Notes under the pieces: generated by a model
Told to the model about the DNA's origin: nothing
The model's input: only the letters and a program-made list of their open reading frames with translations
Database searches by the model: none
Translations under genes and position numbers: made by a program
Shown: positions 24,613 through 36,414 of the stretch, piece by piece
How the letters are laid out: the number at the start of each line of letters is the position of its first letter
Position numbering within the stretch: position 1 is the first letter of the stretch
Assembly (NCBI RefSeq): GCF_041956535.1
Contig: NW_027192200.1
Location: 154,608-206,507 of the forward strand
Length of the DNA stretch: 51,900 bases
From: Calcarisporiella thermophila CBS 279.70
Taxonomy: Eukaryota; Calcarisporiellomycota
Direction: 5' to 3'

Positions 24613-26249
24613 TTAGAGGACAAAAGCATCCAGCCCAGATTCACCCATCTCTTTCGCGAATAACTCCCAGTATTGATAAATACTTGTTACAGCAAGAAGA
24701 ATACCGGTACCGGAGCCAATGGCACCCAGAAGATCAGCCGTCACAGACAGCGCACCAATGCAAGCACCACCGAAGGCAGCGGCAACAGGAATAACACGCT
24801 TCAGCTCCTTGTACATGGATGTGTCACGATAACCTGCAATCACCATCTGCTGATCCTTTAGCTGTCTGGCCACATCGCGAGCAGAGGCACCCGATACTTC
24901 GATCCACATCTTCGAGAACATAGCGCATGCCGTCAGCATAAACGCGACGTATCCGATAGTATGAATCGGATCAAGTAGCGCAGCAGTTATGTTGTGCGGA
25001 GGCGACATATAATAGACCACTCCCTTGGTGGCAAACAGCTGTGCCGAGCCCTCAAGTGGCTCCCACACACCAAGCATCCGAACGAAGAGGTTGTCGGGGA
25101 AGCGGTTGTAAAGCATCTGAGAAATCAGGAACACGTTGGAGGTCAAGGCGGATTGAAGCATAATGGGCATATTGGACGTGTAGAAAAGCTTGACGGGGTA
25201 GGTACCACGCTGGCCACGATACCGGTTGGATTTCACTGGCAGTTCGACGCGGAAGCCTTGCAGATAAATGACGACGGCAAAAATGGCCACCGTGGCAAGC
25301 AAATTCATGATGTTGGGAAGACTCTGGCGGTAGAATACATCACGCAGAGCACGGACTTTGTCGCGACGCGTCAGCAATGCGTGGAACATGTTGATGACGG
25401 CACCCTCAAACTCGGGACCACGGCCAGTATTGTACGTCGATGGGGAGAAGGCCTTCCAAACAATGACTTCGCAAATGTTGGTTGCAATGAAAAGTGAAAT
25501 TCCAGATCCCAATCCATATCCCTTTTGCAACAGCTCGTCCAAGAGCATCACAAGTAAACCTCCGACCACAAGTTGCAGGATCAAAAGCAGACAGATACCC
25601 GCTCCGATTTCAGAAGGGCTCCCGTACATGCCAGTCATGACCGAGACAGTGGCCTGTCCGAACGCAATAATCATGGCGAAAAGTTTTTGGGCGCCATTGA
25701 AGAGCGAGCGATCTTCCTTCAAGCTATAGTCAACCTCGATAATATTTGCGCCGGCCAACAACTGCATAATCATCCCAGATGTGACTACGGGTGTAATACC
25801 GAGTTCCATCAAAGTTCCACGATTCGAGGCAAGAATTACTGTTTCATAGTTGTAGGTATAAAATTATCCGGGTTATATTCGGTGCAAGAATATTGATAAT
25901 TACCGCGCATCCAGTAGAGGGGGTCGGATGAGTCCGAAGACATGATTCCATAGATGGGAATTTGAGAACATACTAAAAAGATAAGCAGTGTGACGAGGGT
26001 CCAGAGCACCTTTTGCCGGAAAGGCACCTATAAACAAAAGCGCATAAATATGTTTAAAATGACAAGAAGACACAAATTTCTTAAAGCTACCTTACGATCG
26101 GGCGATGCAATTTCCGGCAAAATGAACATAAAAGGCCGGATGAGATTTAAGAACCGGACTATTATCAAATAACATCACCACCAAGTTACTATGCGTTCGC
26201 CTTTTTTAACAGTACTACTAGTATCATGAGAGATGAACTTACACCCCAT
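24613..26249 (-). CDS. SEC61: Sec61 alpha subunit of the ER translocon
   Basis: Four exons: 26249-26243, 26158-26091, 26027-25904, 25838-24613; 474 aa, the family length. Exon 1 is 7 nt (ATGGGGT), donor GTAAGT; joined to exon 2 it gives [20 protein letters not shown], the usual Sec61 start. Later blocks: [29 protein letters not shown] across the exon 3/4 junction, the plug and pore helices, [24 protein letters not shown] in the ribosome-binding loop, and [23 protein letters not shown] at the end. It is the protein-conducting channel for co- and post-translational import into the ER. The long antisense frames over exon 4 are shadows. Confidence 0.97.
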
Positions 26250-26691
26250 GTCGACTCAATTTACAATTATTTTCGAAAAGAGAGGAAAATCGTCGACAAA
26301 TCTGAATAGAAATATTCTGCGAAGAAGAATACTTGACTCTCCTCTCAAAATTCTCGTATAATATGAAAATAAAGGGTTGGTGATAAAAAGGAATGTTCAG
26401 AAATAACCCGCTAATCGTAGTTAAAAGTTTAAGGGTGATCTCTAGAATAAAAAAAAAATTATAGTCGCGTTTTGTTGCCTACCCAATAGATGCGTACCAC
26501 GCTCAGAAAAAAAAAACTGCGATGCTGACGTAACAAATTGATGAAATACTAATTAATCTCATCTGTACTTACTAGGATTTTCAAGGGGAATTATCGACAT
26601 CTCTAAATAAATTCGATTGACCGTTTTTGCAGTTTATGTGACAAAGTAGAATATTTATAACACATTGAAAATATGGCATAGCGCTTTTTTT
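26250..26691. other. Spacer, SEC61 promoter / RFC 3' flank
   Basis: 442 nt between two minus-strand genes, AT-rich with A9-A10 runs near 26450 and 26505. No gene seen. Confidence 0.5.
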
Positions 26692-28078
26692 TTACACCGC
26701 AAATTTTTCATCCCCCAGGTTCACTCTGCATAGCCTTGCAACCAGTCCAGAAAGTTGCACTAGCGAATGAACTCCCTCTAATATTTTCATGTGTGCCAAC
26801 CCGATCTCCTTCACATACTCAAGCTTAGTGTATTCAGGCATTTCCTGAAACGCTTTTACCACACGGAACAATGTAGTGATGATGTCAATAGCAGAGTAGC
26901 CCTGATCCCAAAGTTCACGCATCCCTTGCTGGGCCGAGTCGATGTCAGAGCTCAAGCATTTCTCTATGATAGCATGCACGACGACGGGATGCGGCTGATC
27001 GCACACCTTAAAAACATTATCAGCATTAACATAGTTGAACCCGTAGTAGGTCGACTGCAGATTGTTGATGGCTTGACGCATGTCGCCGTCAGCAGTGAAA
27101 ATGAGAGCTTCAATGCCCTCAGGATTGTGAGGGACCTAAAGGTAACAGGAGATCGAGAAAGATGTGAATTCATCCTACCAAGCTTGGACTGTGGTTTGTC
27201 AAATATTTGCCACACCTTTTCTGCTTCACAGATTTCTAGCAGTCGTTTCATAATCTGCTTGTCAGTCAATCGCCCGCATCTCAACATAGCACAGCGACTC
27301 TGAATTGGCTCAATAATCTTATTGGATGAATTACACGCTAATGCAAATCGCGTAGTATTCGAGTATATCTCCATGATACGACGAAGTGCCTGCTGGGCAC
27401 CGCCCGTCATACTACCCACGCGGATATGGATTTAGACACAAGTCGATACACATTGGGATTAAGTAAAATAACACCTATGTACCTGTCAGCTTCGTCAAGA
27501 ATAACAATTTTATGGCGTCCAGGGGGCAGAGTAACTTTCTTTTGAGCAAACGCCTTGATACGATTACGGATAACATCAATTCCACTAATACCAACACGAA
27601 GAATAGCAAAAAAAAAAAATTAGCATTTGAATAATCAGTTGAAGTCCAAAGCAAAAATACCGATCGTCAGATGCGTTCAATTCCAATACGCCTTCCTTGT
27701 AAGCTGGCCCCAATAATTCTCGCGCTAAACATAAAATACTCGTTGTTTTACCAATACCTGGTGTGCCCTAGTTTCATAGATGTAAATTTGTGATCAGCTA
27801 CAAATTGAATTGTAAGCGTGGGACTGTGAGACTTACTGCCATAATAATATTTGGCACATTTCCCTCTTTTGCAATCTTCTGAAGGCGCATGACGACATCC
27901 TCATTGCCCACGACCTCATTTAGGTATACTGGTCTATATTTTTCAACCCTACAATTATATACCTAATCAGATCAGATGTGCGCAGACGCGTACAATAAGA
28001 AAACTACTACCAAGGTAGCGCGTAACCAGGGATCTCCTTAAGAGTCGTGTCAGTATCCATCGCCGATGTAGCTGCCAT
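26692..28078 (-). CDS. RFC4: Replication factor C small subunit (human RFC2 / yeast Rfc4 type)
   Basis: Six exons: 28078-28011, 27948-27837, 27767-27661, 27584-27483, 27411-27216, 27135-26692; 342 aa. The start reads [20 protein letters not shown]. Walker A is [10 protein letters not shown], Walker B ILDEADS, followed by [11 protein letters not shown] and the SRC motif in [30 protein letters not shown] and the C-terminal collar helices place it with human RFC2 (named Rfc4 in yeast). It is part of the clamp loader that places PCNA on primed DNA. Walker A has Ile where Thr is usual (GxxGIGKT), a minor change. Its start lies only 192 nt from the stop of the next upstream gene. Confidence 0.95.
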
Positions 28079-28270
28079 AGTTTATTAAATGTAAGATCTC
28101 ATACAATGCTCGAAGGAAAAAAGTGGATAAAGACGCGACTCAATACAAGAGTAAAAATGACAGTCACAAATCTAGTTAAAATAAAATACATGCACACAAG
28201 TGTTCCCGTCGCCCTCCCCCACGAAAAATAGAAAGATAATGGTGATATGGCCAGTGGATCATGGGCTCGG

Positions 28271-29134
28271 TTATCGGTAGATAGGCGATCTATTAAGACG
28301 GTTCCGTTGTATTCGGACAAAGAGCCACTCTACTGCGTCCTTAACGCCATTTCTATTCAGGAGGCAAAGCAGGTTTCCAGTTAAACACTGTACAAGCGTC
28401 TGCAGGGCCATAACTTGCATTTACCCTTCCAAAGCCGACACCGCCAGTACACGAGAATCTCGCGCTCCAAGTTTCAGAGCAATCTTGTTAAAAATCTCCT
28501 TTATTTCCTCCACTCTCAATGCCGATGGAAGATCCTGCTTATTAGCCAGCATAAGAACGGGCACCCCTTCGACCTCTTCGTTGGTTATTATTTTTTCTAT
28601 TCGAATTAACACATATTTTGGTGGTGAGAATTGAGCAAGATCATCTCTGAAATGCACCTGGAAAATATACCGAAAGTATTCTTGCATTCCTCAATCCGTG
28701 CTTTATCTGTTGAATCCACCACAAAAACAATTGCATGGCACTCCGAGTAGTATTTTTCCCAGATGCTATGAAGCTCCTGTTGCCCTCCCAAATCCCAGAA
28801 GTTGAGGCGAGCGCGGCTAATATCGATCTTTCCAACTAAAACGCAAAACAGGTTGAACATAAAGGAAGAGCGAAATCAATATGAATACTCTACTATTTAA
28901 ACCAACAGTAGGGGCAATTTTTTCAGGCGGAAGGCCCGGTACGCCAAGGTATAAGGATTTTATCCTTTCTAATAGAGTCTATTTTCCAGATGATTTGAGA
29001 AATTATAGTCTTGAAGTTGGAACTGAAGTTCTTTTACCAACCGTTTTTCCGGCATTATCTAATCCAAGAATTATGACATAATATTCCTCTCTTCGCGTAA
29101 GATATTTGTATAACCCCCGGAAGAGTGTATACAT
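28271..29134 (-). CDS. ARL3: ARFRP1 / yeast Arl3-type Golgi GTPase
   Basis: Five exons: 29134-29042, 28978-28894, 28835-28671, 28596-28425, 28352-28271; 198 aa. N-terminus MYTLFRGLYKY is nearly that of human ARFRP1; the second residue is Tyr rather than Gly, so it should be N-acetylated, not myristoylated, as for yeast Arl3. Motifs: GLDNAGKT, PPEKIAPTVGLNIGKI, WDLGGQQELHSIWEKYY, LANKQDLPSA, SALEGNGVKDAVEWL. The protein recruits Arl1 and golgins to the trans-Golgi. The third intron, which starts right after NTF, and the weak donor GTTGGT of intron 1 are supported by frame continuity. Confidence 0.93.
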
Positions 29135-29699
29135 GTCGACACTTTGATAGACTCGATGTACTTGATGGAGTTAATAGAGTCAAGTGTAAAAATTCAACTT
29201 CAGTAGGCCCTGTGGCTTGTGACTAAGCCACGGAACACGAGACGGTAAAATTGGCGTCAAAGCGATTTGAAAACGTAAGTTGATGCTTTACAGCCAGCAG
29301 TAGCATAAGGCTCAAATAATATACGGGTTGCCACTTGGAGCAATATTTAGCTGGATGGTTTCTGTGTAAGGTAGGTTGAAAGTTTAAGATAATTCTGCAA
29401 TATTATCAATATGGGTGCGTTTTGAAGAGAGTGGGTAGAAAGGGCTAGACCTCTTAAAATTTATCATATGAATTGTTTGTGTCTTGGCGGCAACTCCAAA
29501 TGAATTCTTTAATAACATATGATATAGGAAAAAAAAAAGAAAACTATATTATTAACTATTTGCTACACCAGTTTCATCTTTCGATATCAATCGTATTTGA
29601 ATACAATCAAGCAATAAAGAAAACATTTGCAAAAAACACCAAGATTAAGTTAAACGAAGTTGGTTTTAGCAGCCATGACAAAGCATCTCTACACAGCCA
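29135..29699. other. Spacer, ARFRP1 promoter / SCP2 3' flank
   Basis: 565 nt, AT-rich. A short GC-richer inverted-looking stretch, CCTGTGGCTTGTGACTAAGC, lies at 29208-29227. No gene recognised. Confidence 0.45.
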
Positions 29700-30646
29700 T
29701 TAAAGGCGAGCCTTATCTTGATAGGTTTTCATTACAGCATCCAGCTTTGTCGCCTGCATAATATTTCCTTTCAGCTTCAACTTCCCTGTCATGAAAGCAC
29801 GCTGCCCTCCAATCTTGCCCAAAGCCATATCCAAAAAGTCATTGTCCTTAACTTGTACAGTGACGTCGGGCTTTTTACCCTCAATCTTGCCACGGACGAC
29901 TCGTCCGTCGTGCTTAAGATCGATGGTCCAGCTCTGCGTTTGACCTGCAGCATTTTTAATGTCGAACTGGAAAATACCCCTGGCCTTAGACTTTTGGGAT
30001 TCGAGTTCTTGCGGGGAATAACTCTTCATCATGTTAGCGATTTGTTGGAACACGACAGCGGCATTGTAGCCGGGCACGGTAACATCTTCAGCTTGAGCTT
30101 CATCAGGAGCAGCGGCGTTTGGATCGGCTAGCGGATTAATCCCACGGGTCACCTTGAGCATTGTGTCTAAAGGATAAGGAAGTAAAATTCTCAAGAATTC
30201 GCTCAGAAATATAAAAATTCTATGTATGTTTACCGAGCCTCATAGCGAGAAGAAGTTCTCCTTTGACCTTAAGCTTCCCAGCCATAAACGCCTTGGGGCC
30301 TAGGAAAGAAATTCAATTAGCAGACGTAACGAAAAAAAAAAGAGAATTGATGGTTTGAATTACCTGATAATTTTCCTGAAGCCAGCTCAGTAAAGTCTTT
30401 ATCGTCCAAGCTCACGACCACATCAGGCTTGAGATCACTGCGCTCACCCAAGACCACGGTGCCATCGTTCTTCATGTCGGCAGTCCATACTTGGGTCTTG
30501 CCTTGAGCATTCTTCACTTGGAATTCAAACACACCGTTAATTTGGTCGAGCAGCTCTCGACGATTATCCTGGGGGAGTTGGTCAAAGATTTCCTTAATAG
30601 TCACGAATGCATTGGAACACTCGAATCCGTCGACAACGATGCTCAT
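29700..30646 (-). CDS. Tandem SCP2 sterol/lipid-binding domain protein, probably peroxisomal
   Basis: Three exons: 30646-30364, 30299-30234, 30166-29700; 271 aa. Two SCP2 domains in a row: domain 1 (about residues 15-120) has NGVFEFQVKNAQGKTQVW, DLKPDVVVSLDDKDF and GPKAFMAGKLKVKG; domain 2 (about 155-268) repeats the pattern with GIFQFDIKNAAGQTQSW, KKPDVTVQVKDNDF and QRAFMTGKLKLKGN. A linker with an Asn/Ala/Pro/acidic stretch joins them. The last three residues are ARL, an accepted variant of the PTS1 peroxisome import signal. SCP2 proteins carry fatty acyl-CoA and sterols. Most fungal SCP2 proteins are single-domain, so the duplication is notable. Confidence 0.9.
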
Positions 30647-31062
30647 GGTTGAAATGGAAATAAATTAAATAGCCTTACAAAAATCCAAAATTCGAGGAAA
30701 GTGAAAAGTGCGGAGAATTATGTATAGAAAAAGGTGGGGTAATATAACGAAATACGCGAGACAGAAATATCATATGATAAAACTTTGATGAGCTTTGAAC
30801 TAATTGTTTTAGTTCATTTAATATTCCGAGGTACCTAAACGGGTATACCGTGTAGCGTAGCAGATGAACATGGAAAAATTATACGGAGTAGAAAGATGGA
30901 GCACATGTCAAATAGCTCAAGCACCATGGGGTTGGGGTAGGCTCTAGCAAAGCCAACAGGGCTCCAGCACCATCATCATTACTGGACTTGACCCTGTCAA
31001 CCCCAACAAGGCGTTGACAGCAATCTGTGACTCATTTTCTTTTTAATTGATGAACCCCCTTC
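30647..31062. other. Spacer: SCP2 promoter and U2 copy 2 3' flank
   Basis: 416 nt. The 31020-31062 part matches the 3' flank of U2 copy 1 only at TTTTTAATTGATGAACCCCC, which may be the snRNA 3'-end signal. The rest is unrelated to copy 1. Confidence 0.5.
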
Positions 31063-31258
31063 GGGGTGCTTGGCGTCACCTGGAGGTAGTGCGATACCAG
31101 GGACACCGGTGGGCGCGAGGATGGCAAGCCAGAGCCTCGCAACCCGCTGGCCAAAAATCAGTTTGATATCATAGAGCTGGGCTGTGCCCAGCGGAACAGA
31201 TATCAAGCTGTTCAGAACAGATACTACACTTGATCTTAGCCAATAGGCCTGAGAGGAT
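31063..31258 (-). ncRNA. U2: U2 spliceosomal snRNA, copy 2
   Basis: Same 196 nt as copy 1 at 58-253, with no mismatch seen by eye, in the same orientation and 31 kb away. It has the same GUAGUA branch-pairing element and Sm site. The terminal 3' hairpin keeps its stem but the loop differs (TTC instead of CTTT side), and flanking DNA diverges on both sides apart from promoter blocks and a short 3' block. Both copies look functional. Confidence 0.95.
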
Positions 31259-31291
31259 GTGGAACTAATTTTTGCCTACTTGGAGCAAGTA

Positions 31292-31334
31292 TTTATAGAG
31301 ACTACTCCAAATTAGGTTAGGTTACTAATATGGG
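31292..31334 (-). promoter_or_regulatory. U2 copy 2 promoter: TATA box and upstream element
   Basis: TATAAA at 31292-31297 (about -34 to -39 from the RNA 5' end) and the 24-nt block 31311-31334 (starting at about -53), which in transcription direction ends TAACCTAACCTAAT. Spacing agrees within one base with copy 1 although the sequence between the blocks is different. Confidence 0.7.
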
Positions 31335-31736
31335 TTGGAATAACGTCATCAGGTAATTTATTATTTTATCCTCTTTCTTTGGATGTATGGGAGACTGGTC
31401 GTCATCACATCCACACGTTTATAACACCAAATTAAATAAGCACTAACAAATATCGCTTTTTACTTTAATCTTGTTACCTCTGCACTTGAAAAATCTTTTG
31501 CTGCAACTGCCGTTTTCTTTTACTAGCTGGTCCATTCTATTCATTTTTACCATTCTTCCCAATGATGGTATATTCTGTTTGTCCCTATTCCCTCGGCATT
31601 TTACAACATATACATTATAAATAAAGACGACCCTGTATTGCTATCTTATCGAATTTCGTACATATTAAGCTATTCAACTACAGACATCCTATCAACCTTG
31701 TGCATGAAAGACATTTGGCTGGGCTTGAACTCAAGC
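31335..31736. other. Spacer, U2 copy 2 / acyl-CoA dehydrogenase 3' flank
   Basis: About 400 nt, AT-rich; no gene seen. Confidence 0.5.
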
Positions 31737-34230
31737 TCAAAGCTTGGTCTGGCCGTAAACCAAGAGATAGTCTTCGTTCTCACTTGACAAACCGCTCAAA
31801 TCTCCAACCAGGCCTCGTTGGATAAATCTCTCTGCCGCCAGTCTATCCGCCTGCCATTCTTGCGGATTGTGCACCTTCATCCAGCTTGCATGCTCAATCA
31901 ACAGTGTAGCTGCAAGGATACGCGCCAAAGAAAGCGCGACCTCTCGGGCTGTTCTTTCAAGGGCTAAAGTATTGTTAGCGACGTACTCTCCGATGATGCG
32001 TTTGGCTTCACGGACTTTTTCCTTTGAATCCTTTAACTCTGCGGCCGCATTCTCGAGCTTTTGGTCGATGATCTATAGAAAGTGTCAAACAAGCGTCATT
32101 AGGAATAAGCTTTGCAGAGGCCTCTGGTTGAGCATAACCAAGGTTGTCCAGCAATGCTCACCTTATCGAAGATCTGGAGGGCTTCCCCTTTTGTTTTAAA
32201 TGCAACTCTCAGCACGTCCAGAGATAATATATTGGTCGTGCCTTCCCAGATGGCATTGACCTGTACATCTCGTAGAGCTCTGGGCAGTCCGCTCTCCTCC
32301 ATGTATCCTTGACCACCAAGAGCTTCCATTGCCTCGGAAACAAAAGGCACTGCAATTTTGCCCGCCCATAGCTTGAATATCGGAGTAATTAGCCGAAGCA
32401 TTTGTTCCTGCTCGTGAGAAGCCGCGTTGCACTCTACGGCACCTAAAAGTTCAATTGCATAGAATGCAAAGTTGCAAGCCGCTCGAAAAGTAACGTCAAG
32501 ATTAGACAAAGTGGTAAGATGCAACGGGTGATCACGAATAGTCCTGCCGAAGGCCTATACAGCATAGTGTAAAAATGCTTAGATCATTTAAAAACAAAGG
32601 CTCATAATCAAGAGGCGATACCGTGCGAATCTTGGCAAATTCTTTTGCAATTGCCAATGACCCTCGCATTGCTGTGACACAGCTCAGACCGGAATAAATT
32701 CTAGTAATATTGAGTAGGGAGGATATGGTGGCTACTCCTCTTCCCTGCTCCCCAATCTACTTCATAAAACTCAAGTAAATAACCAGCACAGCCACTTCTC
32801 CAATCATCAAAGCAAGCAAACCGACCATATGGCCCACCATGCCTTTCAATTCAAGCTCGGCCGTAGGGAGTCCTTTGGTTCCGAATTTTTGTTTCAGTCG
32901 ATGGATGCGAACGCCGTTTAAGGAGCCATCAGGACGGTGGACTTCCGCAAGGAAGAGGGATAGGCCTTTGCTTCCCTAAATAAAGACACGTTGGTTTAAT
33001 AAAAGGAGCGAATTATATGCAATTACACGTCAAAAATAATCCTGCTGACCTTGGTTAATTTGCCCGTCTTAGGGTCTTTGGTGCGGGCGAGCAGCATGGT
33101 GATATTGGCATCCGTGGCCGAAGAGAACCACTTGAAGCCAGTTATAGACCAAAGATTCTGCTTCTCGTCAATACACTCTGCAATGGTCTCTGTATTACTC
33201 ACGTCACTCCCCCCTGGTCTTTCCGTCATCCACTGCCCGCTGGTGTAAAATTCTGAAGGATCCCGGCTAATCGGGTGTATGAAATATGAAATAAAATTTG
33301 CATTAAAATAAATTCTCCTAGTAAGCGTTAAACAATTTCACGCTCTACATTGCATTATATACCTAGTGAGTTTCTGGAAATATTTTTCCTTCAATTCTTT
33401 TGAACCCTTCACTTCAAGACAACGGGCAGCACCATCTGCTTACAAAATGATTAGTATTCAATCAAAAAAGAAATGTAAGAGTGGCACCCTCACCTGTCAT
33501 GGACAAAGGGCATGCATACGTCGCACTCGCACTCATAAACAGATATTGCTTTGCCATTTGATAGATACGGCTATATTGCCCATATTTACGCTCGTATGCT
33601 ATGGCTACCAAACTAACATATAGAGGGAATGTTAGCGTCCAAATCTACCTGTTATAGGAGTAATTTAGCTCATATTACCCTTCTTCAGCAGATACATCGT
33701 GAAGCTTGCGCCAACCTTCGGAAGTAATAAGCTCATCGACACGTCTAACATAAAAAAAGAGATGTCAAAACTCTCCAAGGAATTCCATAATAGAATACGC
33801 AACTACATCACCTGCACCAAGCATCGTATTGACGAAGCCGAGGATAGTTAGCGGGATCTTCGGCATTGTCGCCCATCTCCTTCACGTCTAAGTAGAACAT
33901 TCACGGTGACGATCTTAGCAGAGCCCTATATAATGCAGTTGCTTTTGTTTTCAGCCGTGATTTACCTGTTATGACCCTTTGACCCATTTTCTCTAAGTCG
34001 GGCCTAATAGCGCCATAAACGTCCTTGGGCAGAATACGTTGGAGTATGCTAATAAGGATGTTATCCCCCAGAAAATGGTTGGTAAGGGCCGGTGGTTGCT
34101 GTAGAGAAATTCAATTTTTGGTCAGCAAAAGGATTTCCCAGTCCCATTCGGGATAATTGAAGAAGGCTATGCCGGGGAGTAGTACCTGGAAGAAGCCAGA
34201 CTCAGAAGAAGCCAAAGTGAAGCCGTCCAT
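31737..34230 (-). CDS. AidB-type acyl-CoA dehydrogenase
   Basis: Eleven exons: 34230-34186, 34098-33966, 33887-33812, 33744-33679, 33612-33494, 33435-33363, 33266-33050, 32975-32826, 32756-32622, 32554-32162, 32072-31737; 580 aa, phases all consistent. The start FFQQPPALTNHFLGDN, PRLRQYDAW, YGQYSRIYQMAKQYLF and CPLSMTDGAARCLE are typical of the AidB branch. FAD and substrate contacts are in MTERPGGSDVSNTET and GFKWFSSATDA. EALGGQGYMEE and AIWEGTTNILSLDVLR close the catalytic domain; a helical C-terminal extension follows. It is an FAD-dependent dehydrogenase with unknown acyl substrate. Two donors, GTCAGC after LTK and GTCGGT after GHM, are unusual but are the only ones that keep the frame. 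Confidence 0.9.
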
Positions 34231-34734
34231 AAGCGCGCAATTGACAGAGAGAGAATATGAACAGTTTGGGTTATGGAGGAGAATTATCACAAGGAAATAT
34301 TGCCTTAAATTTCTCGTGATAATTTGGACTTGGCCAATTTAAGCCACTCACCGCTAAGTATTTTTAATCTAATTATTCGCTGGCAATATCCATTTATGTT
34401 CTCCGGTTTAAAAATGGAAAGCGGTGCTCTTTTAGGCACCTTCCCTTTATTTCCCCGCATTTTGAGTTTTAAAATTCCTCTTTGAAAGTAAGTGCCGGCG
34501 CACCTAGACTGCGCTTTTGATGCTTACGGGAGGAGGCCGGCTATTAGCAAATCTTCGATCGAGCACACCGCATCATTTTATAAATTCTAAGAGAGAGCGA
34601 GATATAGAGGAGGGTTGGAGCGGGAGAACACAGAAAATAAAAAAGAGAACAAACGAGTGATTAGAACATTAATTTATACAAATATATAAATCTTGCTTTC
34701 AATTTCTTCACATTAGAATAAGGGAGGACGGTGT
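34231..34734. other. Spacer, acyl-CoA dehydrogenase promoter / UAA transporter 3' flank
   Basis: 504 nt between two minus-strand genes. No gene; purine-rich near 34588-34660. Confidence 0.5.
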
Positions 34735-36414
34735 TCAAGACTCTTTCTTTTCCGCATTCACAGCTGGGGCATTCGCCCGCGACGCCCCTGCCCATGTATA
34801 CAAAAAGGTGCCCAAGAACACAAGAGCCGTTCCGAATGCGGTCGCAAAGGAGAACTCGTTGTTGAAAAGGAGCACAGAGAGGACGAGAGAAGTAAATTTA
34901 CGCAGATTGAGCACAAGGTTAAGGGTAAGTGCACTAGCAAAGGCGGTGAGGCGATGGACTCCAGAGATACAAACATACCTGATATAACCAAATATTCATT
35001 AGCCTCTGCCAAATGAGTAAAGAGGAATTCAACTACAGATAACATACTGAGTGAGCACATTCACCAATAGATATATCCATAACTTGGGCAATCCGAACGA
35101 GGATAGTGTGGCTTTTACCGAGGAGGGTAAGAGTTGAGAAAGCGCAGGTATCTGTTCGAGCATTTGTGCAAAAGACACTTGGGGAGAGCGCCCTGTCAAA
35201 CGAAATTGGCTAAGAATGTCTTTATAGAAAATAAGGAAAAATGGAAGCGAAAGGAAGTGCTAGCAGCAAAAACTAGCAGTTAGTAGTTTGAATCATATAT
35301 GCAAAGACAAAAGTGTACCGAATAAAAGAGCCCCTCCCGCCACTGTTTGCCGTATTGCTTGTAGGTCTGCTCTTGGAAGAGCCCCATGAGCGCAGAGATA
35401 ACAAGAGCAATGGTGAGAAGGGTTACTCCCACCACAAAGTCGGAAACATTTGTGTGAGATTCACTGTGCTATTATTTAATGGAATTGGTTTAGTTGTCAT
35501 GCCAATAAGCACTTAGAACAAATGATTTCGAACCTTTGTATGCGATGACGCAGAACTCAATGTTGCCATAAATATACCAGCAGTGATAAATGAAACAGCA
35601 ACGATTTGTTTTGTGGTGTATCTAATACCATTACTCGAAAAAATAAAGTCGATTCTATGACCAAGATCGCGATATAAAAATCCTACCTTTTTCCCGCAAC
35701 TACATATCCGAGTAACATACTAACAATCAAGCCTCCGCTCCTAAAGACAATATGAAGCGGTACTCCGATATCAAAAGCCAGCGCCCAATTATTAAGGACT
35801 GAAACTGAGAAAAACATAATGACCTGCACGAACCAGCGCCAAAGTGGAACTTTTGTTGGCCGTAAACGTGGTATGGGAACTTGTGATGAAGGAGAAAAAT
35901 GCAGGTGGGATATTAGCCCATCAATGGCGACGAATAAAAATTGTGCAAAAGTAATTAGGTGTCCTGTGGAAAGTAACATGAATGCATACTATTAAGTCCG
36001 ATTGAAAATATATACTAGTCAAAATATAGACATACCGCTTTTTGGTGCTGAACTAAACACAGATAAAAGTAGGGGAAAGTATTTCAAAAAATTAGTAATA
36101 TGGCATGACTTCAGTGGTAAAATCTCAAATGAATCGAGAAAATATAAAGCAATAGGGCGAAGAGAGAAGACTTAGAATAGGAAACATGCAACTCACCTAA
36201 CAAGTATTTCTAATGCATACACATTGCTACAACAACCTCCAAATATGAACGTTCCGATTAACAGCCAATCCGAGAGTGATATTTGGAAGGTAGCTAGCAT
36301 CCATTCCTGTAAGTTTTTGTTCCTCGCTGAAGCAGAACGTATTTTTGGGTCCACAGAGAAATTCTCGTGCGATGCAGGTTCTCTAATCTTCTCGCTGGCC
36401 ATTATGTGGGGCAC
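34735..36414 (-). CDS. YEA4: UAA-family nucleotide-sugar transporter (YEA4/SLC35B4-like)
   Basis: Seven exons: 36414-36197, 36052-36036, 35963-35687, 35621-35534, 35468-35319, 35259-35048, 34978-34735; 401 aa. Exon 2 is only 17 nt and completes the SGHLITFAQFLFVA block. About ten membrane helices follow a hydrophilic N-terminus. Family blocks: CCSNVYALE, PLWRWFVQVIMFFSVSVLNN, HIVFRSGGLIVSMLLGY, GLFQEQTYKQYGKQWREGLF, ASALTLNLVLNLRKFTSLV. The protein ends AEKKES, a KKxx ER-retrieval signal, which fits yeast Yea4, the ER UDP-GlcNAc transporter that supports chitin synthesis. A second in-frame ATG at 36402 (MASEK) could be the start. Confidence 0.9.

Noticed and set aside
24994-25896. Long plus-strand frames (up to 167 codons) across SEC61
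   Set aside because: Antisense shadows of the well-supported SEC61 exon 4.
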